A DNA stretch of 64,000 nt. Origin: an uncultured Lachnospiraceae bacterium (GTDB taxonomy: Bacteria; Bacillota; Clostridia; Lachnospirales; Lachnospiraceae). The notes below the pieces were generated by a model, which made no database searches, had not been told where the DNA came from, and saw only the letters and a program-made list of their open reading frames with translations. The stretch lies in contig CAMVOY010000002.1 in NCBI GenBank assembly GCA_947169235.1, positions 19,542 through 83,541 of the forward strand, given 5' to 3'. This document shows positions 21,129-32,105 of the stretch, piece after piece (the first letter of the stretch is position 1; the number at the start of each line of letters is the position of its first letter). The translations under genes and the position numbers were made by a program.

Positions 21129-22934
21129 ATGATTCAGGTACTTGATAAACTGACTGTTGATCAGATAGCTGCCGGAGAGGTGGTAGAGAGGCCGTTATCA
21201 ATAGTAAAAGAGCTTGTAGAAAACGCCATCGACGCAGGCGCGGATGCCATAACGGTTGAAGTAAAGGGCGGAGGGATCGATCATATCCGTGTTACGGATA
21301 ATGGTATAGGTATTGAGAAAAATGAGATACCTACCGCATTTTTGCGTCATGCAACAAGCAAGATAATAGATGCAAAAGATCTTCTGAACCTGACCAGTTT
21401 AGGGTTCAGAGGAGAGGCTTTATCGAGTATAGCTGCCATTTCAAAGGTGGAGCTTATTACGCGAACTCACGATTCCATTGTCGGTACAAGATATATCATA
21501 GAAGGAGGCGAGGAGGTAAAGACCGAAGAGATAGGAAGCCCGGAGGGGACAACCTTTATCATTCGTGATGTGTTCTACAATACGCCTGCCAGACGCGAAT
21601 TTCTGAAATCAAAGGTAACCGAGTCAAATGCCATTTCAGAATGCATGCTTACTTTTTCTCTGTCGCATCCTGAGATAAGATTTCAGTTTATAAATGATGG
21701 AAAGCCGAAGCTTAAGACTGCCGGAGATGCTTCGCTTAGAACAAATATATATTACAATTTCGGTTCCGATCTGACAAAGGTGTTGATACCGATAGAGGCA
21801 GGTATTGATGACATTGTTTTGACAGGATATATCGCAAAGCCCGAGTTCTCACGCGGCAATCGCAGTTATATGCACTATTTTGTGAACGGCAGATATATTA
21901 AAAACAATACGATTCATGCTGCGATCATGGATGCATACAGAGATTATCTGATGAATCACAGATTCCCGTTTGTGACTCTTATGCTCTCCGTAAAACCTGA
22001 GCTTGTTGATGTAAATATCCATCCGACAAAAAAGGAGATTCGTTTCAGGGATGAAAAGCCCGTGTATGAGCTTTTTTATCACTCGATAAAGGATGCGCTT
22101 GACAGGATTACACTTATTCCCGAGGAAACTCTGGGAGATGATGAGGATAAAACAGAACCTGTTATTGAAAAAGCCCCCGAACCGTTTGAAAAGGTCAGAT
22201 ACGAGAGAGAAGAAGAAACTTCTGATAACAGGGTCAGGGAAGTACTGATCGAACATGAGCCCGCCAAGGTAAGTTTTACCCAGCAGCGTTTCGATGAGGA
22301 GCCTGATGAGATCGAAGAGCCTTCATCATTTTTATCGGAGAATCTTTTTAGACAGGAGCAGACCCCGTCGTTTAGGATCATAGGCCAGGTGTTCGAAACC
22401 TATTGGCTGATTGAATATAAGGAAGAGCTTTTGATCATAGATCAGCATGCTGCACATGAGAAGGTTCTGTATGAGCGTGTTGTAAAGAAAATGAGAGAAA
22501 AAAAGGGTATGAGTCAGCCCCTTTTAGCGCCTATAGTTGTATCTCTTTCAGGAAAAGAAAGAACAGCTCTTTTGGAGAACTCCGAGGCATTTTTACAGAT
22601 AGGTTTTGAATGGGAGGAGTTCGGTGACAGGGAGTACCTGATTAAGGCTGTGCCGGCAGACTTTTTGAATCTGGATGCGCGTGAGATCTTTATAGACATA
22701 CTCGACAGCCTGATGGATGGCATGAAAGGCAAAAAGCCTGAGATGATCCTGGACAGACTGGCGACTATCTCATGTAAGGCAGCTGTTAAAGGTAATAATA
22801 CGTTGTCATTTTCTGAGGTAAAAACACTGATATCGGAAATGCTCTCGTTAGAGGAGCCGTATCACTGCCCGCATGGCAGACCTACTACAATATCACTGAG
22901 TAAATATGAGTTTGAAAAAAGGTTCAAAAGATAA
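21129..22934 (+). CDS. mutL: DNA mismatch repair protein MutL
   Basis: IQVLDKLTVDQIAAGEVVERPLSIVKELVENAIDAGA; GFRGEALSSI; C-terminal DQHAAHEKVLYE. Confidence 0.97.
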   Translation: MIQVLDKLTVDQIAAGEVVERPLSIVKELVENAIDAGADAITVEVKGGGIDHIRVTDNGIGIEKNEIPTAFLRHATSKIIDAKDLLNLTSLGFRGEALSSIAAISKVELITRTHDSIVGTRYIIEGGEEVKTEEIGSPEGTTFIIRDVFYNTPARREFLKSKVTESNAISECMLTFSLSHPEIRFQFINDGKPKLKTAGDASLRTNIYYNFGSDLTKVLIPIEAGIDDIVLTGYIAKPEFSRGNRSYMHYFVNGRYIKNNTIHAAIMDAYRDYLMNHRFPFVTLMLSVKPELVDVNIHPTKKEIRFRDEKPVYELFYHSIKDALDRITLIPEETLGDDEDKTEPVIEKAPEPFEKVRYEREEETSDNRVREVLIEHEPAKVSFTQQRFDEEPDEIEEPSSFLSENLFRQEQTPSFRIIGQVFETYWLIEYKEELLIIDQHAAHEKVLYERVVKKMREKKGMSQPLLAPIVVSLSGKERTALLENSEAFLQIGFEWEEFGDREYLIKAVPADFLNLDAREIFIDILDSLMDGMKGKKPEMILDRLATISCKAAVKGNNTLSFSEVKTLISEMLSLEEPYHCPHGRPTTISLSKYEFEKRFKR

Positions 22935-23872
22935 TGAGTGAAAAAAGGCCGCTTTTAATCATATCAGGACCGACTGCCGTCGGAAAGACCGATCTTTCTC
23001 TGGAAATATGCAGAGAAATTGGGGGCGAGGTGATAAATGCCGACTCCATGCAGGTTTATAAGGGAATGGATATCGGTACGGCCAAGCTTCCCAAAGAAGA
23101 CAGAGCCGGTATCCCGCATCATCTGATCGATATACTCGATCCGACTGAGTGTTTTGATGTGGTAAGATTTAAGGCTGAAGCAGAAAATTGTATTGAAGAT
23201 ATATGTAGTCGCGGGAGAACTCCGGTACTTGTCGGCGGGACCGGATTCTATATTCAGGCAGTATTATATGATATAGATTTTTCCGATGAGGAGCCTGATG
23301 AGACTCTGAGAAATGAGTTAACCGAATATGCACAGACCCACGGACAGGATGCCCTTCATAAAAGGTTATCAGAAATTGATAAAGCTTCAGCTGAGGCTAT
23401 CCATCCGAATAATGTAAAAAGGGTTATCAGAGCCATTGAGTTTTATGAAAAGACTCATACTCCGATATCTTTGCACAATGATGAACAAAGAAAAAAAGAA
23501 AGCCCTTATCGTTTTTTGTATTCAGTGTTGACATGTGACAGAAATACATTGTACAGCAGGATCGACAAAAGAGTCGACCAAATGATCGAACAGGGACTGG
23601 TGTCAGAGGTCCAAGCCTTATTAAATCAGGGCGTGACCCGAAAAATGACAAGCATGCAGGGCCTGGGATACAAGGAGATGGCCGGATTTCTGGCGGGAGA
23701 GTATGATCTCGACGAGGCGGTAAGGATACTCAAACGGGACACCAGGCATTTTGCAAAAAGACAGTTGACCTGGTATAAAAGAGAAAAAGAGGTTACATAT
23801 TTTTACAAGGATGACTATAAATCCGATAAAGAATTGGCAAAGGCAATAATTGAGAGGTTTAACAATGTATAA
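22934..23872 (+). CDS. miaA: tRNA dimethylallyltransferase
   Basis: ISGPTAVGKTDLSLEI; NADSMQVYKGMDIGTAKL. Confidence 0.97.
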   Translation: MSEKRPLLIISGPTAVGKTDLSLEICREIGGEVINADSMQVYKGMDIGTAKLPKEDRAGIPHHLIDILDPTECFDVVRFKAEAENCIEDICSRGRTPVLVGGTGFYIQAVLYDIDFSDEEPDETLRNELTEYAQTHGQDALHKRLSEIDKASAEAIHPNNVKRVIRAIEFYEKTHTPISLHNDEQRKKESPYRFLYSVLTCDRNTLYSRIDKRVDQMIEQGLVSEVQALLNQGVTRKMTSMQGLGYKEMAGFLAGEYDLDEAVRILKRDTRHFAKRQLTWYKREKEVTYFYKDDYKSDKELAKAIIERFNNV

Positions 23873-25142
23873 AGAACTTGGGATATCGGATCAGGTGATG
23901 GCACTTGCAAATAAATCATTACAAAGCCTGGAACCTGTTTTTAAAAAAATAGATGGCGTAGCTGAAGCGGGAACTCTTAAAGTCCTAAAAGCCATGCAGG
24001 ATAACCATGTGGCGGAAAACCATCTCTTCGGAACGACGGGCTACGGCTACAATGATGATGGACGAGACACGCTTGAAAAGGTCTATGCGTCGGTATTTCA
24101 CACTGAGGCTGCACTGGTAAGATCTCAGATCACCTGCGGAACTCATGCATTAAATGTCGCACTGTCTGCCATCTTGAGACCCGGAGATGAGCTTTTAAGC
24201 CCCGTAGGAAAGCCATATGATACGCTTGAGAATGTGATCGGGATCGACGGAAGAGGAGCCGGGATGGGGTCTTTGGCCGAATATGGAGTGACATATGCTC
24301 AGGCGGACCTTAAAGAGGATTCGACCTTTGATTATGATGCCATAAAGGCAAAGATAAATGAAAAAACACGTATGGTCACGATCCAAAAGTCAAAGGGCTA
24401 TGCGATGAGAAAGACTCTTTCCGTAAGACAGATCGGGGAACTGATCAGCTTTATCAAAGGTATAAAGCCTGATATTATCTGTATGGTTGATAATTGTTAC
24501 GGAGAGTTCGTAGAGGATATCGAACCTACGGATGTCGGTGCGGACATGTGCGTAGGTTCTCTGATAAAGAATCCCGGTGGTGGCTTGGCTCCAATGGGTG
24601 GATATATTGTCGGCAGGAAGGAACTTATAGAAAAATGTGCCTACAGACTCACATCCCCGGGTCTGGGCGCCGAAGTCGGAGCATCACTTTCCATAAATCC
24701 TTCACTTTATCAGGGATTATATATGGCGCCTACGGTCGTAGCATCCGCCTTGAAAAGCGCTGTTTTTGCGGCTCATCTGTATTCAGGTCTCGGATTTGAG
24801 ACTTCACCCGGACCAAATGATGAAAGATTTGATATAATCCAGGCCATAAAACTTGGCAGCCCCGAACGGATAATAGCCTTTTGTCAGGGTATACAGGCTG
24901 CGTCGCCTGTTGATGCTCATGTCACTCCCGAGCCATATTCCATGCCCGGATATCACTGTGATGTTATCATGGCGGCCGGAGCATTTATCCAGGGGGCGAG
25001 CATCGAGCTTACTGCAGATGCGCCTATCGAAGAGCCTTATGCCGTATATTTCCAGGGTGGACTCACTTTTCCGCATGGCAAACTGGGAATTCTCAAATCT
25101 TTGCAAAAACTGGTTGATAAAAAGCTTGTAAATGTGGTATAA
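23865..25142 (+). CDS. methionine gamma-lyase family / 'aluminum resistance' PLP protein (YnbB-like)
   Basis: NHLFGTTGYGYNDDGRDTLEKVYA; KNPGGGLAPMGGYIVG; downstream of miaA as in many Firmicutes. Confidence 0.88.
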   Translation: MYKELGISDQVMALANKSLQSLEPVFKKIDGVAEAGTLKVLKAMQDNHVAENHLFGTTGYGYNDDGRDTLEKVYASVFHTEAALVRSQITCGTHALNVALSAILRPGDELLSPVGKPYDTLENVIGIDGRGAGMGSLAEYGVTYAQADLKEDSTFDYDAIKAKINEKTRMVTIQKSKGYAMRKTLSVRQIGELISFIKGIKPDIICMVDNCYGEFVEDIEPTDVGADMCVGSLIKNPGGGLAPMGGYIVGRKELIEKCAYRLTSPGLGAEVGASLSINPSLYQGLYMAPTVVASALKSAVFAAHLYSGLGFETSPGPNDERFDIIQAIKLGSPERIIAFCQGIQAASPVDAHVTPEPYSMPGYHCDVIMAAGAFIQGASIELTADAPIEEPYAVYFQGGLTFPHGKLGILKSLQKLVDKKLVNVV

Positions 25143-25179
25143 TTATTCAAACTTACGATGAAGGAGAGGACGGATTATC

Positions 25180-26172
25180 ATGTCATCAAAAGCAATCGGA
25201 ATCGATTTCGGAACGAGCTCTATCAAAATTTATAAAAATGATGAGGGTATCATTCTGCATCAAAAGAATGTTATCGCTGTATATAACAAGGAGCATACAT
25301 TTGCAGTAGGTAATGAAGCATACGAGATGTATGAAAAAGCTCCTGCAAATATTGTAGTATCTTATCCTGTAAAAAACGGTGTTATAGCAGATATTGGTAA
25401 TATGCAGTCTCTGATCGACTATTTCTTCGCTGAGCTTGACGGAAAAAAGCGATTTAAGGGCGCCGAATACTATATCGCCGTACCTACGGATATAACAGAG
25501 GTTGAAAAGAGAGCGTATTTTGACCTGATCTCAAATACAAACCTGAAGCCAAAGAGGATCAATATCGTTGAAAAGCCGATAGCAGATGCTCTCGGTATGG
25601 ATCTCGATATCACGGGTACCACAGGAACTCTTGTTGTGGATATCGGTGCGAATACAACTGAGGTTTCGATCCTTTCATTGGGAGGTATCGTACAGAGTCG
25701 CCTTATACCGATCGGAGGAAACAGATTTAACGAATCTATTATCGCTCGTATAAAAAGAGACAGAAACTTTGTTATAGGAGAGAGGACTGCAGAGGAGATA
25801 AAGACTTCAATCGCATCAGCCTTTGAAAATGATGAGACCATGGATGTGTGCGGGCGCAACCTTGTTACCGGTCTTCCCAGCGAGATCACAGTAACAGGTA
25901 ACGAAGTTCATCGTGCTCTTATAGATCTTTTCCAGAGCATAGTGGATCAGATCAAAGTACTTCTTGAAAGAACACCGGCGGAGATCTCGTCCGATATTTA
26001 CAAGCACGGACTTTACCTGACAGGCGGTTCGTCTCAGATCGGAGAGCTCGGACAGTTCTTCTATCAGAATCTCGGACTCAGAGTAAACCTCTGCAATGAA
26101 CCTGAGAGTTCAGTTGTTATGGGACTTGGTGCCATAATTGAAAATCCGAATCTGACACGCCTTACTCAGTAA
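25180..26172 (+). CDS. mreB: rod shape-determining protein, MreB/Mbl family
   Basis: IGIDFGTSSIKIY; VVDIGANTTEVSILSLGG; LTGGSSQI; followed by mreC and mreD. Confidence 0.92.
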   Translation: MSSKAIGIDFGTSSIKIYKNDEGIILHQKNVIAVYNKEHTFAVGNEAYEMYEKAPANIVVSYPVKNGVIADIGNMQSLIDYFFAELDGKKRFKGAEYYIAVPTDITEVEKRAYFDLISNTNLKPKRINIVEKPIADALGMDLDITGTTGTLVVDIGANTTEVSILSLGGIVQSRLIPIGGNRFNESIIARIKRDRNFVIGERTAEEIKTSIASAFENDETMDVCGRNLVTGLPSEITVTGNEVHRALIDLFQSIVDQIKVLLERTPAEISSDIYKHGLYLTGGSSQIGELGQFFYQNLGLRVNLCNEPESSVVMGLGAIIENPNLTRLTQ

Positions 26173-26205
26173 TAAAAGTGATAATATAGGGAACGGAAGA
26201 TTAAA

Positions 26206-27081
26206 ATGAGTAAACGAAAGAGAAAATTTTCGATACATCCGAAATTTATATATATATTTCTTACAATTCTATGTTTTGTCCTGGTAGTGCTGTCTTTCAA
26301 ATTTTCTGACAGTTTTGTTGGCGTAAAAACCACTCTGGGAAACGTCATTACCCCTATGCAAAAAGGAATAAACAGCGTGGGTAAGTTTTTTTCCGATAAG
26401 CTTGATTTCATGGAATCAAAAGAAAAGCTTATGGCCGAAAACGAAGAGCTGAAGAAAAAGATCGACGAACTTTCCTACGACAACAAGATCCTTGCGGGCG
26501 AGAACTCAAATCTTGAGAACTACCGCGAGCTTTATAAACTTGACAAAAAATACCCCGACTATCCAAAAGTTGCCGCTACGGTAGTGAGCCGTGACGGAAA
26601 TAACTGGTTCCATGTGTTTACCATTGATAAGGGGACTGCTGACGGTGTTAATGTCGATATGAACGTGATCGCAGGCAACGGACTTGTCGGTATAATAAGT
26701 GAAGCCGGAGAGCACTATGCAAAAGTCCGTGCGATAATCGATGATAAGAGTAATGTATCCGCCATGTTTGAAAAAACGGGTGAGACCTGTATGGTAAAGG
26801 GCAACATGGAGAGTATTTTTAACGGATATATTGATGTTGAGATGATCAGTAATTCCGCTGACGTTAAGGAAGGAGATGAGGTGGTAACCTCGCACGTTAG
26901 TGACAAATTCCTTCAGGGCCTTTCGGTAGGCTATATAAAGGATATCAAGGAAGATCCGTCAACTCTTTCAAAAACTGCTCATCTGACTCCGGTGGTATCA
27001 TTTGATCAGCTCGAGACCGTGCTTATTATTACGCAGCTCAAAGATTCTACAGAAGTGAAGGATATGTCTAATTATGATTAA
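26206..27081 (+). CDS. mreC: rod shape-determining protein MreC
   Basis: N-terminal TM, coiled coil, VVSRDGNNWFHVFTIDKGTADGV and VIAGNGLVGIISE. Confidence 0.93.
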   Translation: MSKRKRKFSIHPKFIYIFLTILCFVLVVLSFKFSDSFVGVKTTLGNVITPMQKGINSVGKFFSDKLDFMESKEKLMAENEELKKKIDELSYDNKILAGENSNLENYRELYKLDKKYPDYPKVAATVVSRDGNNWFHVFTIDKGTADGVNVDMNVIAGNGLVGIISEAGEHYAKVRAIIDDKSNVSAMFEKTGETCMVKGNMESIFNGYIDVEMISNSADVKEGDEVVTSHVSDKFLQGLSVGYIKDIKEDPSTLSKTAHLTPVVSFDQLETVLIITQLKDSTEVKDMSNYD

Positions 27082-27589
27082 GAAGGTAGTGATATCAATA
27101 CTTATGATATTAGTCGCCTTCCTTTTGCAGACGACTTTTTTCCAGGTGTTAGAGCTCGCAAACGTCGTGCCTAACCTTCTGTTGGTCGTAACCGTAAGCT
27201 ACGGATATCTTCGCGGACGTACGCATGGAATGTGGATTGGTCTGATATGCGGTCTGATGCTTGATATGATGTACGGAAGCGTTATAGGGCTTTATGGTTT
27301 TATTTTTATGACCATTGGTTTCTTTATCGGTTACATTAAAAAACTATTTTTCACGGAAAGTATCATACTGCCTATAGTTTTGATCTCTGTAGGTGATTTT
27401 GTTTATAATATGTATTACTATATTACGGAGTTTTTGCTTCGCGGAAGATTGCATTTTTTCTTTTATTTGACAAGAGTTATGTTACCTGAGATTCTCTATA
27501 CGGTATTGGTTGGACTGTTGTTATATTATCTCATCAACTTTTTGGAGAAACTCGGCAGTAATGGAAGAAGAGGAAGGGAGGAACTATAG
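27074..27589 (+). CDS. mreD: rod shape-determining protein MreD
   Basis: Small multi-TM protein directly after mreC; GLMLDMMYGSVIGLYGF. Confidence 0.88.
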   Translation: MIKKVVISILMILVAFLLQTTFFQVLELANVVPNLLLVVTVSYGYLRGRTHGMWIGLICGLMLDMMYGSVIGLYGFIFMTIGFFIGYIKKLFFTESIILPIVLISVGDFVYNMYYYITEFLLRGRLHFFFYLTRVMLPEILYTVLVGLLLYYLINFLEKLGSNGRRGREEL

Positions 27590-27591
27590 CC

Positions 27592-30477
27592 ATGTGGGAA
27601 AGTATATGGCAGGGCCTCCGATCTATAGTAAAATCGAGGCTTTTTGTACTGGTAACAACATACATAGTGCTTTTTTCGATAATCATTATCAGGATGTTTA
27701 TCCTGCAGATTATAAGCGGTGAAGAGTACGATAAACAAGCTTCCATAAGAAATACCAAGGTCAGAACGATCAAAAGCGCCAGGGGTGAGATATACGATTG
27801 CAACGGAAAGCTTTTGGCGGGAAATGAGCAAAGCTATGCTGTTACTATTGAGGATACGGGAGAGCTCACCGATAACATTTCTAAAAATGCGATGATCCTC
27901 AAGTGTATCAATCTGATAAAAAAGAATAACGATAAGATCGATCTGACTTTCCCTATCAAGATCACAAAAAAGGGAAAGAAAGTTTTTAATGTTGAAAAGA
28001 ACTCGGAGTTAAGATTTAAACGCGATATTTTCTTTAAAAAAAGTGTAGATGAGCTTTCTGATGAGCAGGAGAATATGACTGCCGAAGAAATTTTTGATTA
28101 TCTGAGAACCACTGATAAACCAAATACAACAAGGTTTTTCTCACCTGAATTAAAGGATGAAAAAACAGGAAAGCTTTTGGAACCGAATTATACTGACGAA
28201 GAGGCTCTTCAGATCATGACGGTTCGTTATGCCATGCTTATGAAGACATATTCAAAATATGAGCCGATCACCATAAGCTCAGGTGTAAATGAGAGAACCG
28301 TAGCTGCCATCAAAGAAAGCTCGGCTGATATGCCCGGTGTTGAGATCGCTACCGATCTTCACAGGGTTTACTATGACAGCGAGTATTTCTCTCATATAAT
28401 AGGCTATACGGGGCTTATTTCCGAGGAGACTCTGGAACAGTATAAATACGCTGATGAAACAAGCGACTATTCCGCTTCGGATCAGATAGGTAAGACTGGA
28501 ATCGAAAAGGAATACGAAAGCATACTTAAGGGTAAAAAGGGACAGGAGACCCTTGTTCTGGATTCATCATCCAGGATCGTTCAACAGAACCGGTCAAAGG
28601 AACCCATATCCGGAAGCGACGTGTACCTGTCCATAGATTCTGAGCTGCAGAAGGCAACCTATCTGCTTGCCGCAAAAGAAGTCTCGGGAATCCTTTTGTC
28701 AAAACTTATTGATTCGAGGTCTCACGGAACAAAAGGTAAAAAAGCTTCAGGAATCCTTGTTTCGATATATGATGTATATGATGCGATCCTTCAAAACAGT
28801 ATCGTTGATGTAAGTCATTTTTCATCAAATAAGGCTACCAGACTTGAAAAAAGTATATATAGCAGATTTTCCGAAGAAAAAGAAAGAGCATTAGAGAGGA
28901 TCAAAAAAGAGCTTTCCTATAACAATAAAAAAGCCATGAACTCTTTGTCAGAGTCCATGAATGAATATATGTTATATATTTACGAGATGCTTGAATCAAA
29001 TCAGGTTCTCTCTGTCAAAAGGTCAGATGCTACTGACAACACTCTTTTGAAGTTTAAAAATGGCAAGATATCGCTCAGTGAGTTTATCGTATATGCCATC
29101 AGAAACAACTGGATAAATCTTGAGTATCTTGATATTGATGCAAACTATTATTCTTCTGAAGAGGTGTTTGATAAGATCTCATCATACATTCTTGATGAGC
29201 TCTCGGATGATTTTACCTTTGATAAAAAGGTTTATCACGTAATGGTAAGCAATGACGAGATCAGCGGAAGAGAGATATGTCTTCTTTTGTTCGATCAGGA
29301 TGTCTTGAAAATGAATACCACTACGTATCAGGAAATCGAAGCAGGGATGACTTCACCTTACTCTTTTATAAAGAGCAAGATCACAAGCATGGAGCTTCCG
29401 GTCGGAGATCTCGGCCTCACACCATGTGCCTGCTCGGTCGTTATAACTGACGTAAAGACCGGTAAGGTATTATCAATGGTATCTTATCCGAGCTATGACA
29501 ACAATAAGTTTGCCAATTCTGTTGATGCAAACTATTACAATAAAGTGGTTACCAGTTCTGCGTTTCCTCTGATGAACAGGGCTACACAGCAGAAGACTGC
29601 TCCGGGATCGACTTTCAAGATGGTCACCGCGACATCAGTACTTGAGGAAGGTTTTATCGATCCATATACAAGAGTTAAGGATACGGTCACATTCGACAAG
29701 ATCAATCCTCCGTGGCCGAAATGCTGGTCAAGTGTAGGACATGGAACAATAAATGTCACTCAAGCCATTCAGCATTCATGTAACTACTTTTTCTACGAAA
29801 TGGGTTACCTTTTAGGTAACGGGCATGAGAATATAGTTGATAACGAAAAGGGACTATCCAGACTTCGCAAATACGCTGCGATGTATGGACTGACGCAGAA
29901 GTCCGGAGTAGAGGTTCCGGAGGCTGAGCCGACGTTTTCCGATGTCGATGTTGTCAGATCATCGATCGGTCAGGCATCGAACTCGTATACACCGTCTCAG
30001 CTTTCAAGATATGTTACAACATTAGCTAATGGCGGAACCTGTTATGACCTTACTCTGGTTGACAAGATAAAAGATGTGTTTGAAGATAACGCCAGAAAGA
30101 ATAAGGCAAAGGTAAAGGATGAGCTTTCGATCACTCCGTCAACTCTTAATGCCATAAGGACCGGTATGAGAAGAGTTGTGGATTCGGGAAGTATCACATC
30201 ACTTTTTGATAAACTGCCTGTACATGTTGCAGGAAAAACAGGTACTGCTCAGATCACCAATAATGAGCCTAATCACGCTTTGTTTGTAAGCTTTGCTCCG
30301 TATGAGAATCCTGAGATCTCAGTTACGGTTCAGATACCTAACGGATTTACATCAGGTAATGCGGCTGAGCTTGCATCAAATATTTACAAGTATTATTATG
30401 ATAAGTCATCAAGAGCAGACCTTCTCAAGAAAAAGGTTACACTTCCTGCTCTGTCTACGGATGTTGTCATGGACTGA
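27592..30477 (+). CDS. mrdA: penicillin-binding protein 2 class transpeptidase with a large insertion
   Basis: GEIYDCNGKLLAGN; APGSTFKM (SxxK), SCNYFFYEMG (SxN), GKTGTAQ (KTG); mreBCD context. Confidence 0.92.
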   Translation: MWESIWQGLRSIVKSRLFVLVTTYIVLFSIIIIRMFILQIISGEEYDKQASIRNTKVRTIKSARGEIYDCNGKLLAGNEQSYAVTIEDTGELTDNISKNAMILKCINLIKKNNDKIDLTFPIKITKKGKKVFNVEKNSELRFKRDIFFKKSVDELSDEQENMTAEEIFDYLRTTDKPNTTRFFSPELKDEKTGKLLEPNYTDEEALQIMTVRYAMLMKTYSKYEPITISSGVNERTVAAIKESSADMPGVEIATDLHRVYYDSEYFSHIIGYTGLISEETLEQYKYADETSDYSASDQIGKTGIEKEYESILKGKKGQETLVLDSSSRIVQQNRSKEPISGSDVYLSIDSELQKATYLLAAKEVSGILLSKLIDSRSHGTKGKKASGILVSIYDVYDAILQNSIVDVSHFSSNKATRLEKSIYSRFSEEKERALERIKKELSYNNKKAMNSLSESMNEYMLYIYEMLESNQVLSVKRSDATDNTLLKFKNGKISLSEFIVYAIRNNWINLEYLDIDANYYSSEEVFDKISSYILDELSDDFTFDKKVYHVMVSNDEISGREICLLLFDQDVLKMNTTTYQEIEAGMTSPYSFIKSKITSMELPVGDLGLTPCACSVVITDVKTGKVLSMVSYPSYDNNKFANSVDANYYNKVVTSSAFPLMNRATQQKTAPGSTFKMVTATSVLEEGFIDPYTRVKDTVTFDKINPPWPKCWSSVGHGTINVTQAIQHSCNYFFYEMGYLLGNGHENIVDNEKGLSRLRKYAAMYGLTQKSGVEVPEAEPTFSDVDVVRSSIGQASNSYTPSQLSRYVTTLANGGTCYDLTLVDKIKDVFEDNARKNKAKVKDELSITPSTLNAIRTGMRRVVDSGSITSLFDKLPVHVAGKTGTAQITNNEPNHALFVSFAPYENPEISVTVQIPNGFTSGNAAELASNIYKYYYDKSSRADLLKKKVTLPALSTDVVMD

Positions 30478-30507
30478 TCCGTATATATCAAAAACGGAGG
30501 GTGCACT

Positions 30508-31665
30508 ATGAATCTGCGGATTTTTCAATGGTTATCATTGAAACGATATACGTGGAAAAACTACGATTTTTCATTGATCGGAGTTGTATTAGTGTTGTCC
30601 ATTATTTCCACTTTTATCATATCTCGAGTGACAAACAACTTTTCCATGGGGAAGCAGATGTTCGGTCTGGTCCTTGGATTTATAGTGATGCTTATTACAT
30701 CAATAATTGACTACCATTCGTTATGTAAATATGTTATTCTGTTTTATGCAGTTTCAACACTCATGGTTATTGCGACTAAGTTTTCACCGATCGGTACGGA
30801 TCTTTCCACAAACTCGTACAGATGGCTGGATCTGGGGTTGTATTATTTCCAGCCTTCCGAGGTGTTAAAAGTTGTCATGATACTCACTCTGGCTGCTTTA
30901 TTTAACAGATATGAGGAGAATGAAGACCGAAATATCAAAAGCTGGAAGGTTTTCTTTTTGGCATGTATCGTGACATTTTTCCCGACGTTTTTCGTGTTGA
31001 TACAGTCAGATCTGAGCTCAAGTATGGTCATAATCGTTGTGTTGGTCATGATGCTTATAAGTTCAGGTATCGGCGCACGTATTCTGGGGCCTGTTGCTGC
31101 GATAGTTATTCCCGTGACCGTCGGGTTCTTTTGGTATATAACCACACCGGGCGACAAGCTGTTTTTGAACCAGTATCAGGTTGAACGTATAGTCGGATTT
31201 CTGCACCCGGAGGAAGAGGCACTGGGTACGATGTTTCAGCAGAATAATGCCGTGGTATCCATAGCTTCCGGAAAGCTTTACGGAAAACTTATGGTCGATG
31301 CTGATTCAACAGTCAGAAATTATAACACTGTCAGCGTCAGAGATTCTGATTTTGTATGGACACCGATAAGTGAGGAATTCGGTTTTATCGGATGTATGAT
31401 AATACTTGCACTTTTATCTGTCATCATCATCAAATCTTTCCTTGCCGCAAAACATGCGAGAGATTATATGGGTATGATGATCGCTATCGGAATAGGAACG
31501 ATGTTTACCATTCAGGTATTCTTTAATATCGGAGTCAATACATCGATACTTCCGAATACGGGTCTGCCGCTACCGTTTCTAAGCAGCGGTGTTTCATCTT
31601 TGTTAAGTTCGATGATCGCGGTTGGTCTATTGATCAATATCGGGATACAACCGTCTCGTCGATAA
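30508..31665 (+). CDS. rodA: FtsW/RodA/SpoVE family glycosyltransferase
   Basis: Polytopic; SYRWLDLGLYYFQPSEVLKVVMIL; FNIGVNTSILPNTGLPLPFLSSGVSSL. Confidence 0.92.
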   Translation: MNLRIFQWLSLKRYTWKNYDFSLIGVVLVLSIISTFIISRVTNNFSMGKQMFGLVLGFIVMLITSIIDYHSLCKYVILFYAVSTLMVIATKFSPIGTDLSTNSYRWLDLGLYYFQPSEVLKVVMILTLAALFNRYEENEDRNIKSWKVFFLACIVTFFPTFFVLIQSDLSSSMVIIVVLVMMLISSGIGARILGPVAAIVIPVTVGFFWYITTPGDKLFLNQYQVERIVGFLHPEEEALGTMFQQNNAVVSIASGKLYGKLMVDADSTVRNYNTVSVRDSDFVWTPISEEFGFIGCMIILALLSVIIIKSFLAAKHARDYMGMMIAIGIGTMFTIQVFFNIGVNTSILPNTGLPLPFLSSGVSSLLSSMIAVGLLINIGIQPSRR

Positions 31666-31686
31666 ATAAAGGGGGAAAAAGGATAT

Positions 31687-32085
31687 ATGAATATCGGTTT
31701 GATCGCGCATGATTCTAAAAAGATACTCATGCAAAACTTTTGTATTGCTTATCATGGGATATTAAGCAAGCACAAAATCTTCGCCACAGGTACGACCGGA
31801 AGGCTAATAGAAGAGGTTACAAATCTCTCTGTTCACAAGTTTTTGGCAGGACATCTTGGTGGCGAAAAACAGCTCGGAGCGCAGATTGAAGGTAACGAGA
31901 TCGATCTTGTGATCTTTTTACGTGATCCTCTGACTCCGAAGTCACATGAACCTGATGTAAGTAATATGTTTCAGCTGTGTGATGTTCATAACATCCCACT
32001 TGCTACGAATGTAGCTACAGCAGAACTGCTTATTAAAGCTCTGGAACGAGGTGATCTTGATTGGAGAGAGCTGGTAAGAATGTAG
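31687..32085 (+). CDS. mgsA: methylglyoxal synthase
   Basis: [50 protein letters not shown]. Confidence 0.95.
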   Translation: MNIGLIAHDSKKILMQNFCIAYHGILSKHKIFATGTTGRLIEEVTNLSVHKFLAGHLGGEKQLGAQIEGNEIDLVIFLRDPLTPKSHEPDVSNMFQLCDVHNIPLATNVATAELLIKALERGDLDWRELVRM

Positions 32086-32105
32086 AGGAACATAACGTTG
32101 TAAAA

